From Streptomyces anulatus (GTDB lineage: Bacteria > Actinomycetota > Actinomycetes > Streptomycetales > Streptomycetaceae), in NCBI RefSeq assembly GCF_000721175.1, contig NZ_JOEZ01000001.1:314599-378598 (forward strand): a DNA stretch of 64,000 bases. The letters run 5' to 3'. The notes below the pieces were generated by a model, which was given only the letters and a program-made list of their open reading frames with translations, ran no database searches and was not told the DNA's origin. Position numbers and translations under genes: made by a program. Positions 1 to 8,547 of the stretch are shown here, one piece after another. The stretch's first letter is position 1, and the number at the start of each line of letters is the position of its first letter.

Positions 1-367
1 GATTGAGGCCGAGGCACCCCGAATACCCGACATCGGCGGTGAACCCCTTGTACACCGGGGCCATGTCGAGGATGAACGGCATCCCCGGCTCCAGCTTCCG
101 GTCGGTCGGGAAGAACTGCAGCGGCACCTTGAACCCGGCGAACGCCGTGCGGTCCCCGAACCAGGCGAACGGGAGGTGGAACCAGTCGCGCACGCCGCGC
201 TCGCGCAGCCACACGCGCTGCATCCGGGCCGCCTCGCGCTCGGTCACTCCCGACCGCAACTGACCGGCTACCGCCTCCGCGCAGGCGTAGGCCAGGCGCT
301 GAACCTCTCTGAACCCCCGCAGCTCCGGGGCGATCTCGTGCTGCACTGCCGAGGTCATGCCGGTCAT
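1..367 (-). CDS. M24-family metallopeptidase, N-terminal part (cut by window edge)
   Basis: Reads leftward out of the window from ATG at 367 (a second ATG lies three codons in). About 122 residues are visible: a helical N-terminal segment (EVQRLAYACAEAV), then WFHLPFAWFGDRT and an ILDMAPVYKGFTADVGYSGC stretch. The D-x(10)-D-like spacing in that last stretch fits the first two metal ligands of the pita-bread fold of creatinase/Xaa-Pro peptidases. The remaining His and Glu ligands lie outside the window. Substrate unknown. It is divergent from the ABC operon on the right across a 405-bp intergenic region. Confidence 0.75.
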   Translation of the reverse strand, partial: MTGMTSAVQHEIAPELRGFREVQRLAYACAEAVAGQLRSGVTEREAARMQRVWLRERGVRDWFHLPFAWFGDRTAFAGFKVPLQFFPTDRKLEPGMPFILDMAPVYKGFTADVGYSGCLGLN

Positions 368-465
368 GCCACCGTCCGTTCCCTGCCGTGTGCGGTCCGT
401 GCCCGTAAAGTGACACTGATGAATGTGACAATGTCCGGCGGCTGCGTCAAGAGGTCTGCGCGGCC

Positions 466-498
466 TGTGGACAACTCCCGGCGCGCGGCTGTGGACAA
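466..498 (-). promoter_or_regulatory. Pair of perfect DnaA boxes
   Basis: TGTGGACAA occurs at 466-474 and 490-498. Each is the reverse complement of TTGTCCACA, the preferred DnaA box in Streptomyces. Both lie on the same strand, 24 bp apart, in the intergenic region between the M24 peptidase gene and the ABC operon. A weaker relative (TGTGGGCGA) follows at 512. They may bind DnaA, either as a regulatory site or as a titration site together with the cluster at 7098-7403. The match is seen; the function is inferred. Confidence 0.55.
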
Positions 499-522
499 CC
501 CGGGACCCGTCTGTGGGCGACC

Positions 523-634
523 CGGCCCGTTCCGCCCGTTGGTCGGACCCCGGCCCGTCCCGCCCGTTGGTCGGACCCCGGCCCGTCCCGCCCGCGGGTC
601 GGACCCCGGCCCGTCCCGCCGCAGGATCGAACCC
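523..634. repeat. 28-bp tandem repeat, four copies
   Basis: Four head-to-tail copies begin at 523, 551, 579 and 607, each starting CGGCCCGT and carrying a GGTCGGACCC-type core. The second and third are nearly identical; the first and last are diverged. The period is not a multiple of three and the array is intergenic, so it is not coding. The rest of the 368-772 interval holds the DnaA-box pair and the promoter region of the ABC operon. Confidence 0.8.
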
Positions 635-772
635 CGGCGCGCCCTGCCGGTCCCGGAGGCCCGGTCTCCTTCTTCGCGGGGTCCCCCTACGGGCGCGTAC
701 GCCTGGAGTCTGACGCGGATCCAGCCGTCAGGGCTGACGACCCCTGTGGCCCCCGCCACTAACGTCATTTCC

Positions 773-1831
773 GTGACAGCCGTAATCGCTACCGAAGCCC
801 TGAGCATGCGGTTCCCCCGGGTGACCGCGCTTGACCGGCTCACGTTGGACATCGGACCGGGTGTGACCGGTCTGGTGGGTTCCAACGGAGCCGGCAAGTC
901 CACACTGATCAAGATCCTGCTGGGTCTTTCCCCCGCCACCGAAGGCCGGGCCGCAGTGCTCGGGCTCGACGTCGCGACCAGCGGCGCCGCCATCCGGGAA
1001 CGGGTGGGATACATGCCCGAGCACGACTGCCTGCCGCCCGACGTCTCGGCGACCGAGTTTGTCGTGCACATGGCCCGCATGTCGGGGCTGCCGCCCACGG
1101 CGGCCCGTGAGCGCACGGCCGACACCCTGCGCCACGTCGGCCTCTACGAGGAGCGCTACCGCCCGATCGGCGGCTACTCGACCGGCATGAAGCAGCGGGT
1201 GAAGCTGGCCCAGGCCCTCGTCCACGACCCCCAGCTGGTCCTGCTCGACGAGCCGACCAACGGCCTGGACCCGGTCGGCCGGGACGACATGCTCGGCCTG
1301 ATCCGCCGGATCCACACCGACTTCGGCATCTCCGTGCTGGTGACCTCGCACCTCCTGGGCGAGCTGGAACGCACCTGCGACCACGTCGTCGTCATCGACG
1401 GCGGAACGCTCCTGCGCTCCAGCTCCACCAGCGACTTCACCCAGACCACCGCGACCCTGGCGGTCGAGGTGACCGACAGCGACACCCACCCCGACGGCAC
1501 CGGTGCGCTGCGCAAGGTCCTCACCGACGCCGGCGTCACCCTCATCGGCCTCGACGGGATCGACACGGAGGGGCTGCCGGGCGCGGGCCGCATCCTGCTG
1601 ATCGAGGCGGTCGGCGAGGAGACGTACGACCTGGTCCGCGACAGCGTCGCCGGGCTCGGGCTCGGCCTGGTCCGCATGGAACAGCGCCGCCACCACATCG
1701 CCGAGGTCTTCCGTACCGAACAGGGCGGGGCGCACGCCGCCACCGTCCCGGCCGCCGACGGCGCCGTACAACAGGCCCCGCAGCAGGTCGCCCAGGTCCA
1801 GCAGAAGGGAAGCGGTCGCGATGAGCACTGA
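773..1831 (+). CDS. ABC transporter ATP-binding protein (first of two in operon)
   Basis: 352 residues from GTG at 773. Walker A is GSNGAGKST (about residues 38-46), the signature is YSTGMKQRVKLAQAL, Walker B is LVLLDEPTNGLDP, and the switch His lies in VTSHLLGE. The C-terminal third is a variable domain typical of exporter ATPases that pair with separate permeases. The chosen start gives the usual short first strand before Walker A; the open frame upstream is repeat DNA. A TAACGT hexamer at 760-765, just before the GTG, would fit a leaderless transcript. The gene overlaps the next by 11 bp. Likely energises the permease encoded at 1821-2729. Substrate unknown. Confidence 0.9.
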   Translation: MTAVIATEALSMRFPRVTALDRLTLDIGPGVTGLVGSNGAGKSTLIKILLGLSPATEGRAAVLGLDVATSGAAIRERVGYMPEHDCLPPDVSATEFVVHMARMSGLPPTAARERTADTLRHVGLYEERYRPIGGYSTGMKQRVKLAQALVHDPQLVLLDEPTNGLDPVGRDDMLGLIRRIHTDFGISVLVTSHLLGELERTCDHVVVIDGGTLLRSSSTSDFTQTTATLAVEVTDSDTHPDGTGALRKVLTDAGVTLIGLDGIDTEGLPGAGRILLIEAVGEETYDLVRDSVAGLGLGLVRMEQRRHHIAEVFRTEQGGAHAATVPAADGAVQQAPQQVAQVQQKGSGRDEH

Positions 1832-2729
1832 GACCGGGACCGCGGCCGGGCGCGACGCCTCCCGGATCCACAACATCGGCTACCGCTCCTACGACGGACC
1901 GCGGCTCGGCCGGGCCTACGCCCGCCGATCCCTGTTCTCGCAGACCCTGCGGGGCTCCTTCGGACTGGGCCGTTCCGCCAAGTCCAAGGTGCTTCCCATG
2001 CTGCTGTTCGGCGTGATGGCGCTGGTCGCGGCGATTCTGGTGGCGGTCTCCATGGCCGCGCCGGACGCCAGCAAGCTGGTGGTCAAGTACACCTCGTACG
2101 CGATCTACCTCCAGGCTGTCATCGGCCTGTTCATCGCCGCCCAGGCACCGCAGGCGGTGTCCAGGGACCTCCGCTTCAAGAGCGTCCCCCTGTACTTCTC
2201 GCGGCCGATCGAACGCGCCGACTACGTGATGGCGAAGCTCGCGGCCACCGCCACCGCGCTCTTCATCCTCACCGGTGCACCGCTGCTCATCCTCTATGCG
2301 GGCTCTCTGCTCGCGAAGTTCGACTTCGCCGATCAGACCAAGTGGTTCGGCCAGGGACTGGTGTCGGTGGCGCTGCTGTCCGTGCTGTTCGCCGGGCTCG
2401 GCCTCGTGATGGCCGCCCTGACCCCGCGGCGCGGCTTCGGCGTCGCCGCGGTGATCGCCCTCCTGACCATCACCTACGGCGCCGTCTCCACGGTCCAGGC
2501 CATCGCCTGGGAGACCGGTTCGGAAGGGGCCGTGCAGTGGCTCGGCCTGTTCTCGCCGATCACGCTGATCGACGGCGTCCAGACCGCGTTCCTCGGTGCG
2601 ACCTCCGCCTTCCCCGGAGGGGAAGGCCCGGGGGCCGGGACCGGCGTGGTCTACCTGATCGTTGTTCTCGCGCTCGTCGCCGGCTCGTACGCCGTCCTGA
2701 TGCGCCGCTACCGGAGGGTCGGGCTGTGA
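1821..2729 (+). CDS. ABC transporter permease
   Basis: 302 residues, six predicted membrane segments (first in the VLPMLLFGVMALVAAILVAV region, last before the C-terminal RRYRR). Motifs such as RSYDGPRLGRAYARR before the first segment and YFSRPIERADYVMAKL in a cytoplasmic loop are common in ABC-2-type exporter permeases of Streptomyces. It overlaps the upstream ATPase gene by 11 bp and the downstream ATPase gene by 4 bp, so the operon is translationally coupled. Substrate not identifiable. Confidence 0.85.
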   Translation: MSTETGTAAGRDASRIHNIGYRSYDGPRLGRAYARRSLFSQTLRGSFGLGRSAKSKVLPMLLFGVMALVAAILVAVSMAAPDASKLVVKYTSYAIYLQAVIGLFIAAQAPQAVSRDLRFKSVPLYFSRPIERADYVMAKLAATATALFILTGAPLLILYAGSLLAKFDFADQTKWFGQGLVSVALLSVLFAGLGLVMAALTPRRGFGVAAVIALLTITYGAVSTVQAIAWETGSEGAVQWLGLFSPITLIDGVQTAFLGATSAFPGGEGPGAGTGVVYLIVVLALVAGSYAVLMRRYRRVGL

Positions 2730-3637
2730 CCACCATCGAGATCGACCACACCTCGCGCTGGTTCGGCAACGTGGTCGCCGTCAACGACGTCTCCATGACC
2801 GTGGAGCCCGGCGTCACCGGACTCCTCGGCCCGAACGGCGCCGGAAAGTCCACCCTCATCAACATGATGGGCGGATTCCTCGCCCCCTCGACGGGGAAGG
2901 TCACGCTGGACGGCCGGCCGATCTGGCGCAACGAGGCCGTCTACAAGGAGATCGGCATCGTCCCGGAGCGGGAAGGGATGTACGACTTCCTCACCGGCAG
3001 GGAGTTCGTCGTCGCCAACGCCGAACTCCAAGGGCTGGGCGGGGCCGAGGCGCAGAAGGCGCTCGCCACGGTCCAGATGGAGTACGCCCAGGACCGCAAG
3101 ATCTCCACGTACAGCAAGGGCATGCGCCAGCGCGTGAAGATGGCGTCCGCGCTGGTCCACGAGCCCTCGGTGCTGCTCCTGGACGAGCCGTTCAACGGGA
3201 TGGACCCGCGCCAGCGGATGCAGCTGATGGAACTGCTGCGGCGGATGGGGGACGAGGGACGCACGGTCCTGTTCTCCTCCCACATCCTCGAAGAGGTCGA
3301 GCAGTTGGCCTCGCACATCGAGGTGATCGTGGCGGGCCGGCACGCCGCGTCCGGCGACTTCCGGAAGATCCGCCGGCTGATGACGGACCGGCCGCACCGC
3401 TACCTGGTGCGCTCCAGCGACGACCGGGCCCTCGCGGCCGCGCTCATCGCCGACCCTTCCACCGCGGGCATCGAGGTCGACCTGGCCGAGAAGGCGCTGC
3501 GCATCCAGGCCGTCGACTTCGGGCGGTTCACCGAACTGCTGCCGAAGGTGGCCCGTGAGCAGGGCATCCGGCTGCTCACCGTCTCCCCGTCCGACGAGTC
3601 CCTCGAATCGGTCTTTTCCTACCTCGTAGCGGCCTGA
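2726..3637 (+). CDS. ABC transporter ATP-binding protein (second of two in operon)
   Basis: 303 residues from GTG at 2726, which overlaps the preceding TGA (GTGA coupling). Walker A is GPNGAGKST, the signature YSKGMRQRVKMASAL, Walker B VLLLDEPFNGMDP, and the switch His SSHILEEVE. The C-terminal domain is similar in type to that of the first ATPase gene but not identical. It probably pairs with the permease at 3668-4387, so the operon would encode two ATPase/permease pairs or one asymmetric complex. Confidence 0.9.
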   Translation: MTTIEIDHTSRWFGNVVAVNDVSMTVEPGVTGLLGPNGAGKSTLINMMGGFLAPSTGKVTLDGRPIWRNEAVYKEIGIVPEREGMYDFLTGREFVVANAELQGLGGAEAQKALATVQMEYAQDRKISTYSKGMRQRVKMASALVHEPSVLLLDEPFNGMDPRQRMQLMELLRRMGDEGRTVLFSSHILEEVEQLASHIEVIVAGRHAASGDFRKIRRLMTDRPHRYLVRSSDDRALAAALIADPSTAGIEVDLAEKALRIQAVDFGRFTELLPKVAREQGIRLLTVSPSDESLESVFSYLVAA

Positions 3638-3667
3638 GTAGTGGCCTGAAAGGAGCTGTGCACCGTC

Positions 3668-4387
3668 ATGTACGACCCCACAGTCGCCCGGCTCACCTAC
3701 CGGGCCCTGCTCGGCCGACGCCGGGCCGCCATCCTGTTCGTCCTGCCCGCACTGCTGCTGGTGATCGCCGCTGCCGTGCGCATGTTCGCCGGAGCCGATG
3801 ACCAGGTCGCCGCGAACGTCCTCGGCGGCTTCGCCATCGCCACGATGGTGCCGCTGATCGGCGTGATCGCGGGCACCGGCGCGATCGGCCCCGAGATCGA
3901 CGACGGCTCGATCGTCTACCTGCTCGCGAAGCCGGTGAAGCGGCCCACGATCATCTTCACCAAGCTGATCGTGGCCATCGCGGTGACCATGGTGTTCTCC
4001 GCCCTGCCGACGCTCCTCGCGGGCCTGATCCTGAACGGCAACGGCCAGCAGATCGCCGTCGCGTACACGATCGCGGCGCTGGTCGCCTCGATCGTGTACA
4101 GCGCCCTGTTCCTGCTGCTCGGCACGGTCAGCCGGCACGCGGTCGTCCTCGGCCTGGTCTACGCCCTGGTCTGGGAGGCCCTCTTCGGCAGCCTGGTGCC
4201 CGGTGCGCGGACGCTCAGCGTCCAGCAATGGTCCCTGGCGGTCGCCCAGAAGGTCGCGGGCGACGGCGCGGTGACCTCGGACGTCGGCCTGCCGCTCGCC
4301 ACGGTCCTGCTGGTCGCGGTGACGGTCGCAGCCACCTGGTACGCGGGGCAGAAGCTGCGCACGCTGAAGCTGGCGGGCGAGGAGTGA
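3668..4387 (+). CDS. ABC transporter permease (ABC-2 type)
   Basis: 239 residues with six predicted hydrophobic segments. The cytoplasmic motif GPEIDDGSIVYLLAKPVKR is typical of ABC-2 permeases. An AAAGGAG ribosome binding site lies just upstream of ATG at 3668. Last gene of the four-gene operon; a strong hairpin terminator follows at 4416. The substrate cannot be deduced. Confidence 0.87.
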   Translation: MYDPTVARLTYRALLGRRRAAILFVLPALLLVIAAAVRMFAGADDQVAANVLGGFAIATMVPLIGVIAGTGAIGPEIDDGSIVYLLAKPVKRPTIIFTKLIVAIAVTMVFSALPTLLAGLILNGNGQQIAVAYTIAALVASIVYSALFLLLGTVSRHAVVLGLVYALVWEALFGSLVPGARTLSVQQWSLAVAQKVAGDGAVTSDVGLPLATVLLVAVTVAATWYAGQKLRTLKLAGEE

Positions 4388-4415
4388 GGGCCGCGGCCTG
4401 AGACCCGCGCGTACG

Positions 4416-4455
4416 ACAGACGGCTCCCGCCCGGGACAGGGCGGGAGCCGTCTGT
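4416..4455. terminator. Intrinsic terminator of the ABC operon
   Basis: A perfect 17-bp inverted repeat (4416-4432 with 4439-4455) around a 6-base loop, 28 bp after the last permease stop codon. No clear T-run follows, as is usual for Streptomyces terminators. Confidence 0.8.
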
Positions 4456-4683
4456 GCCGTACGACCGGACAGAAACACGTGTGGACAGGTGTGTGCGTGA
4501 CCGTCGGAGCGGCTCGACAGCCTTGACCGGAACGCGGAGGTGACGCACCAGGTGGTCGGGGTGATGAGTCTGTCTGCGGTTGACGGCCGTGCAGCAGGAC
4601 GTCGTGCGCCTGGACGGGCGGATGGAGTCCTTCGCCCGGCAGCTGAAGGATCTGCGCCGCCGTAGTGGTCAGCGCTGGGACCG
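4456..4683 (+). other. Intergenic stretch, possible coding relic
   Basis: Lies between two terminators. One short frame from a TTG at 4580 reads RMESFARQLKDLRRRSG, an amphipathic helix resembling the N-terminus of XRE regulators or a coiled coil. The frame then enters the next terminator and the antisense of the HAD gene. No ribosome binding site was seen. Treated as noncoding, with the possibility of a decayed gene fragment. Confidence 0.3.
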
Positions 4684-4718
4684 GCGGCCCGGCACCGTGG
4701 GAAACGGTGCCGGGCCGC
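4684..4718. terminator. Terminator of the serS-HAD transcript
   Basis: 15-bp inverted repeat (4684-4698 with 4704-4718, loop GGGAA) located 32 bp beyond the stop codon of the leftward HAD gene. Confidence 0.8.
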
Positions 4719-4750
4719 TGTCGGCTCGATGCCTCGTACGTACGGAGCGG

Positions 4751-5566
4751 CTACGGCACAGGTGCCGAGCGGAGCAGTTCCTCCAGCACCACCGAGATGC
4801 CGTCGGCCTCGTTGGACGCGGTGATCTCGTGGGCGACGGCCTTCAGATCGTCGTGGGCGTTGGCCATGGCCACGCCGTGGTGGGCCCAGCCGAACATCGG
4901 GATGTCGTTCGGCATGTCGCCGAAGGCGATCGTGTCGGCAGCCTTCACGCCGAGCCGGCGGGCGGCCAGCGAGAGGCCGGTCGCCTTGCTCAGACCCAGC
5001 GGCAGGATCTCGACCACACCGGCTCCGGCCATGACCACGTCGACCAGGCTGCCGACGGCCGCCCGCGCGGCGAAGGCCAGCGCGTCGTCGTCCAGCTCAG
5101 GATGCTGTATGTAGACCTTGTTGAGCGGGGCTGTCCACATCTCGGCGGCGTCGTCCACGAAGTGGTACGGCAGCGGCCCCTCCTGCACGAGGTAGCCGGG
5201 CCCCACCAGCACCTCGCCGTCCAGTCCGTCGCGGCTGGCCGCCAGGTGCAGCGGACCGACCTCCGCCTCGATCTTGGACAGCGCGAGACCGGCGAGCTGC
5301 CGGTCCAGGGTCAACGAGGTCAGCAGCCTGTGCTCGCCCGCGTGGTAGACCTGCGCGCCCTGACCGCAGACCGCGAGCCCCTCGTAACCGAGGTCGTCCA
5401 GGATGTGCCGGGTCCAGGGGACCGCGCGTCCGGTGACGATGATGTGCGCGGCGCCGGCCGCCGTGGCGGCGGCCAGTGCCTCGCGGGTGCGCTCGGAGAC
5501 CGTGCCGTCATCGCGCAGCAGCGTGCCGTCGAGGTCGGTCGCGACGAGCTTGTAGGGGAAGGTCAC
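4751..5566 (-). CDS. HAD-superfamily hydrolase, Cof type
   Basis: 271 residues from GTG at 5566. Motif I is [11 protein letters not shown] (nucleophile Asp and acid/base Asp near the N-terminus), motif II the IIVTGR Thr, motif III the Lys in [10 protein letters not shown], and motif [12 protein letters not shown]. The large cap between motifs II and III is the Cof/C2B type seen in sugar-phosphate and pyridoxal-phosphate phosphatases. The GTG start overlaps the serS TGA, so translation is coupled to seryl-tRNA synthetase. The true substrate is unknown. Confidence 0.9.
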   Translation of the reverse strand: MTFPYKLVATDLDGTLLRDDGTVSERTREALAAATAAGAAHIIVTGRAVPWTRHILDDLGYEGLAVCGQGAQVYHAGEHRLLTSLTLDRQLAGLALSKIEAEVGPLHLAASRDGLDGEVLVGPGYLVQEGPLPYHFVDDAAEMWTAPLNKVYIQHPELDDDALAFAARAAVGSLVDVVMAGAGVVEILPLGLSKATGLSLAARRLGVKAADTIAFGDMPNDIPMFGWAHHGVAMANAHDDLKAVAHEITASNEADGISVVLEELLRSAPVP

Positions 5567-6840
5567 TTGGCGACCGGTTCCAGGACCTCGCGCCCGCCCA
5601 GGTAGGGACGGAGCACCTCGGGAACCCGGACCGAACCGTCGGGGAGCTGGTGGTTCTCCAGGATCGCCACGATCGTGCGCGGCACGGCGCAGAGGGTGCC
5701 GTTCAGCGTGGCCAGCGGCTGGACCTTCTTGCCGTCGCGCATCCGGACGGACAGGCGGCGGGCCTGGAAGCCGTCGCAGTTCGACGCGGAGGTCAGCTCG
5801 CGGTACTTGCCCTGGGTCGGGATCCACGCCTCGCAGTCGAACTTCCGCGAGGCGGAGGCGCCGAGGTCACCGGTGGCGACGTCGATCACCTGGAAGGGCA
5901 GTTCGAGGGCGGTGAGCCACTGCTTCTCCCACTCCAGGAGCCTGCTGTGCTCGGCCTCGGCGTCCGCCGGGTCGACGTACGAGAACATCTCGACCTTGTC
6001 GAACTGATGGACGCGGAAGATCCCGCGGGTGTCCTTGCCGTACGTGCCGGCCTCGCGGCGGAAGCACGGGGAGAACCCGGCGTACCGCAGGGGCAGCTTG
6101 CCGGCGTCGATGATCTCGTCCATGTGGTACGCGGCGAGGGGGACCTCGGAGGTGCCGACCAGGTAGTAGTCGTCCTTCTCCAGGTGGTACACGTTCTCCG
6201 AGGCCTGGCCGAGGAAGCCGGTGCCCTCCATGGCGCGCGGGCGGACCAGCGCGGGGGTCAGCATCGGTACGAAGCCGGCCTCGGTGGCCTGGGCGATCGC
6301 CGCGTTGACGAGAGCGAGCTCCAGGAGCGCGCCGACGCCCGTGAGGTAGTAGAACCGCGAGCCGGAGACCTTTGCCCCGCGCTCCATGTCGATGGCGCCG
6401 AGCGCCTCGCCGAGCTCCAGGTGGTCCTTGGGCTCGAAGCCCTCGGCGCCGAAGTCGCGGATGGTGCCGTGCGTCTCCAGGACGACGAAGTCCTCCTCGC
6501 CCCCGACCGGCACGTCCTCGTGGACGATGTTGCCGAGCTGGAGCAGCAGCCGCTTGGCGTCCGCGTCGGCCTCGTCCTGGGCGGCGTCGGCCGCCTTGAC
6601 GCCGGCCTTGAGCTGTTCGGCCTTCTTGAGGAGCTCGGTGCGCTCCTCAGGGGTGGCCTTGGGAATCAGCTTGCCGAGCGACTTCTGCTCGGCGCGGAGT
6701 TCGTCGAAGCGGACGCCGGACGACCTGCGCAGCTCGTCGGCGGAGAGCAGGGCGTCGACGAGGTCGACGTCCTCTCCACGGGCGCGCTGGGAGGCGCGAA
6801 CACGGTCGGGGTCCTCACGGAGCAGGCGAAGGTCAATCAC
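5563..6840 (-). CDS. serS: Seryl-tRNA synthetase
   Basis: 425 residues, the usual length. The N-terminal coiled-coil tRNA-binding arm is visible at about residues 30-110. Class II motif 2 is in [19 protein letters not shown] and motif 3 in [13 protein letters not shown]. Start codon is GTG at 6840, with a GGAGG site just upstream. Charges tRNA-Ser, two genes for which lie in this same window. It begins beside the DnaA-box-rich intergenic region. Confidence 0.97.
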   Translation of the reverse strand: MIDLRLLREDPDRVRASQRARGEDVDLVDALLSADELRRSSGVRFDELRAEQKSLGKLIPKATPEERTELLKKAEQLKAGVKAADAAQDEADADAKRLLLQLGNIVHEDVPVGGEEDFVVLETHGTIRDFGAEGFEPKDHLELGEALGAIDMERGAKVSGSRFYYLTGVGALLELALVNAAIAQATEAGFVPMLTPALVRPRAMEGTGFLGQASENVYHLEKDDYYLVGTSEVPLAAYHMDEIIDAGKLPLRYAGFSPCFRREAGTYGKDTRGIFRVHQFDKVEMFSYVDPADAEAEHSRLLEWEKQWLTALELPFQVIDVATGDLGASASRKFDCEAWIPTQGKYRELTSASNCDGFQARRLSVRMRDGKKVQPLATLNGTLCAVPRTIVAILENHQLPDGSVRVPEVLRPYLGGREVLEPVAK

Positions 6841-7097
6841 CCCTCCAGGCTACCGGTGCGCGGTTCTCGCACTCGAACCGATATTGCCGAGCGTGTCACT
6901 ATGACCGAATTGCCGGGATTGATATTTCTGTGGGGGAATCGCGGACGGTCGCGGAGAAGGGCGGTGTCGGTATCGGTGCCGGAGTGGGGGAGGGTGCCAA
7001 TAGTGGTGGTTAACTCCCCTGAACGGGGCAGAAGGTGCGGTCCGCCTTGACGTACCGGCCTTGGTCGGGGCGGGAGTTGGGGGCACGTCATCCTCTG

Positions 7098-7403
7098 TTG
7101 TCCACAGGGGCTCACTGCCGGAATAGTTGTCCACAGGCTGTGTGGAAGTTCTGTGGATGCCGGAGGGTGTTGTTCCGTAAGCCGGACGAAGGTCCATGGA
7201 ATCTCCATCCAAACCCGTTCCGTGCGCTCTTTCGGGTGGGAATTCACCACCTCAAAGAGTTGATCAAGGGAATTCGGCGGACACGGGGTGACTCGTGCCG
7301 CCTCATGGCTCTGTGGACGGCTCCGGCGTGCCTGGGTTGATTTGTCGATGATGTCGCATTGAGTTGTCGACTTGTCCCCAGCTTGAGAGTCTCCTGTGGA
7401 TAA
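7098..7403. promoter_or_regulatory. Cluster of DnaA boxes in the serS-pheA intergenic region
   Basis: The interval 6841-7502 (662 bp, no supported gene) holds perfect boxes TTGTCCACA at 7098-7106 and 7127-7135 (29 bp apart). TTATCCACA lies in reverse at 7395-7403, CCGTCCACA in reverse at 7312-7320, and one-mismatch TTGTCCCCA at 7372-7380. GCATCCACA at 7152-7160 is weaker. The region is less GC-rich than its surroundings. S. coelicolor has a published high-affinity DnaA-box cluster named D78 that moderates replication initiation. By recollection it comes from the cosmid that also carries serS, so this may be its counterpart. Confidence 0.75.
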
Positions 7404-7502
7404 CTCTCCGGAGTGCGTGACTATCCGTAGATCGCACCGCTGCGGAGCGCGCAAGGAAGCCGCCCGGACGCCATCGCGCCGGGGCTCTCTCCCGCCCTGC
7501 CG

Positions 7503-8438
7503 TCAGATCCGGCCGTCCTGGCTGCGTGCCAGCCAGTCGGAGGCTTCCGTGAACGCCGCGTCCGACGTGCCCGCCCGCAGCGGCCGCACCTCGTCCGGGG
7601 AGACACCCGCCCGCGGGTACGAACCGAGGAACCGCACCTTCGGGCTGATCCGCTTCAGTCCCATCAGGGCCTCCCCGACCCGCCGGTCCGCGATGTGTCC
7701 CTCCGCGTCCACGGCGAAGCAGTAGTTGCCGATGCCCTCGCCGGTCGGGCGGGACTGGATCAGCATCAGGTTGACGCCGCGCACCGCGAACTCCTGGAGC
7801 AGCTCCAGCAGGGCGCCGGGATGGTCGTCGCCGAGCCAGATCACCACGGAGGTCTTGTCCGCACCGGTCGGTGCGGAGGGCCGGGCCGGCCGGCCCACCA
7901 GGACGAAGCGGGTCTGGGCGTTCTCCGCGTCGTGGATCTCCGTCACCAGCGGCTCCAGGCCGTAGGTGGCGGCGGCGAACTCCCCGGCGAACGCGGCGTC
8001 GTACCGCCCCTCCTGGACCAGCCGGGCCCCGTCCGCGTTGGACGCCGCCGACTCCCACAGGGCTCCGGGGAGATGGGCCGCCATCCAGTTGCGCACCTGC
8101 GGCTGGGCGGCCGGGTGCGCGGTGACCGTCTTGACGTCCGACAGCTTGGTACCGGGCCGTACCAGCAGCGCGAAGGTGATGGAGAGCAGCACCTCGCGGT
8201 AGATCATCAGCGGTTCCCCGCCGGCCAGCTCGTCCAGCGTCGCGGTGATGCCGCCCTCGACGGAGTTCTCGATCGGCACGAGCGCCGCCGCCGCCTCGCC
8301 GCTGCGTACGGCGTCGAGGGCGGCCGGCACGGAGACCATCGGGACGAGTTCCCGGGTGGCGGCTTCCGGGAGCGTACGGAGGGCGACCTCGGTGAAGGTG
8401 CCTTCGGGGCCGAGATAGGCGTAGCGCGTGGCTGACAT
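7503..8438 (-). CDS. pheA: Prephenate dehydratase
   Basis: 311 residues. N-terminal PDT domain: YLGPEGTFTE, PIENSVEGGI and the catalytic TRF motif in QTRFVLVG. C-terminal ACT domain, about residues 195-275: DDHPGALLELL and LMLIQSRPTG, the allosteric Phe-binding GAL and SRP motifs. Converts prephenate to phenylpyruvate in phenylalanine biosynthesis; feedback control by Phe is expected. Monofunctional, with no chorismate mutase domain, as is normal in actinobacteria. Confidence 0.96.
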   Translation of the reverse strand: MSATRYAYLGPEGTFTEVALRTLPEAATRELVPMVSVPAALDAVRSGEAAAALVPIENSVEGGITATLDELAGGEPLMIYREVLLSITFALLVRPGTKLSDVKTVTAHPAAQPQVRNWMAAHLPGALWESAASNADGARLVQEGRYDAAFAGEFAAATYGLEPLVTEIHDAENAQTRFVLVGRPARPSAPTGADKTSVVIWLGDDHPGALLELLQEFAVRGVNLMLIQSRPTGEGIGNYCFAVDAEGHIADRRVGEALMGLKRISPKVRFLGSYPRAGVSPDEVRPLRAGTSDAAFTEASDWLARSQDGRI

Positions 8439-8547
8439 ACGGTCACCCTAATGCGCCCCGCGAGGCCCGCCGCGCTGTCTCAGAATGCGGTCGGCAAGCC
8501 GCGTCCCGGTCGCTTGTCGGCCGCCCCGGCCGGGCTCCGGGCCGCCC

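Noticed and set aside
523..634. CRISPR array
   Set aside because: The 28-bp units are directly adjacent with no spacers.
176..772. N-terminal extension of the first ABC ATPase gene
   Set aside because: It runs through the DnaA boxes and the 28-bp repeat and is not protein-like; GTG at 773 gives a normal ATPase start.
5476..7050. Long open frame antisense to serS and the HAD gene
   Set aside because: Composition is that expected of a GC-rich antisense frame; serS has full motifs on the other strand.
7141..7149. TGTGGAAGT as a further DnaA box
   Set aside because: The core TCCACA is preceded by ACT, too far from the Streptomyces consensus.
6841..7454. Open frames in the serS-pheA gap
   Set aside because: No ribosome binding site, no protein-like composition, and they cross the DnaA boxes.
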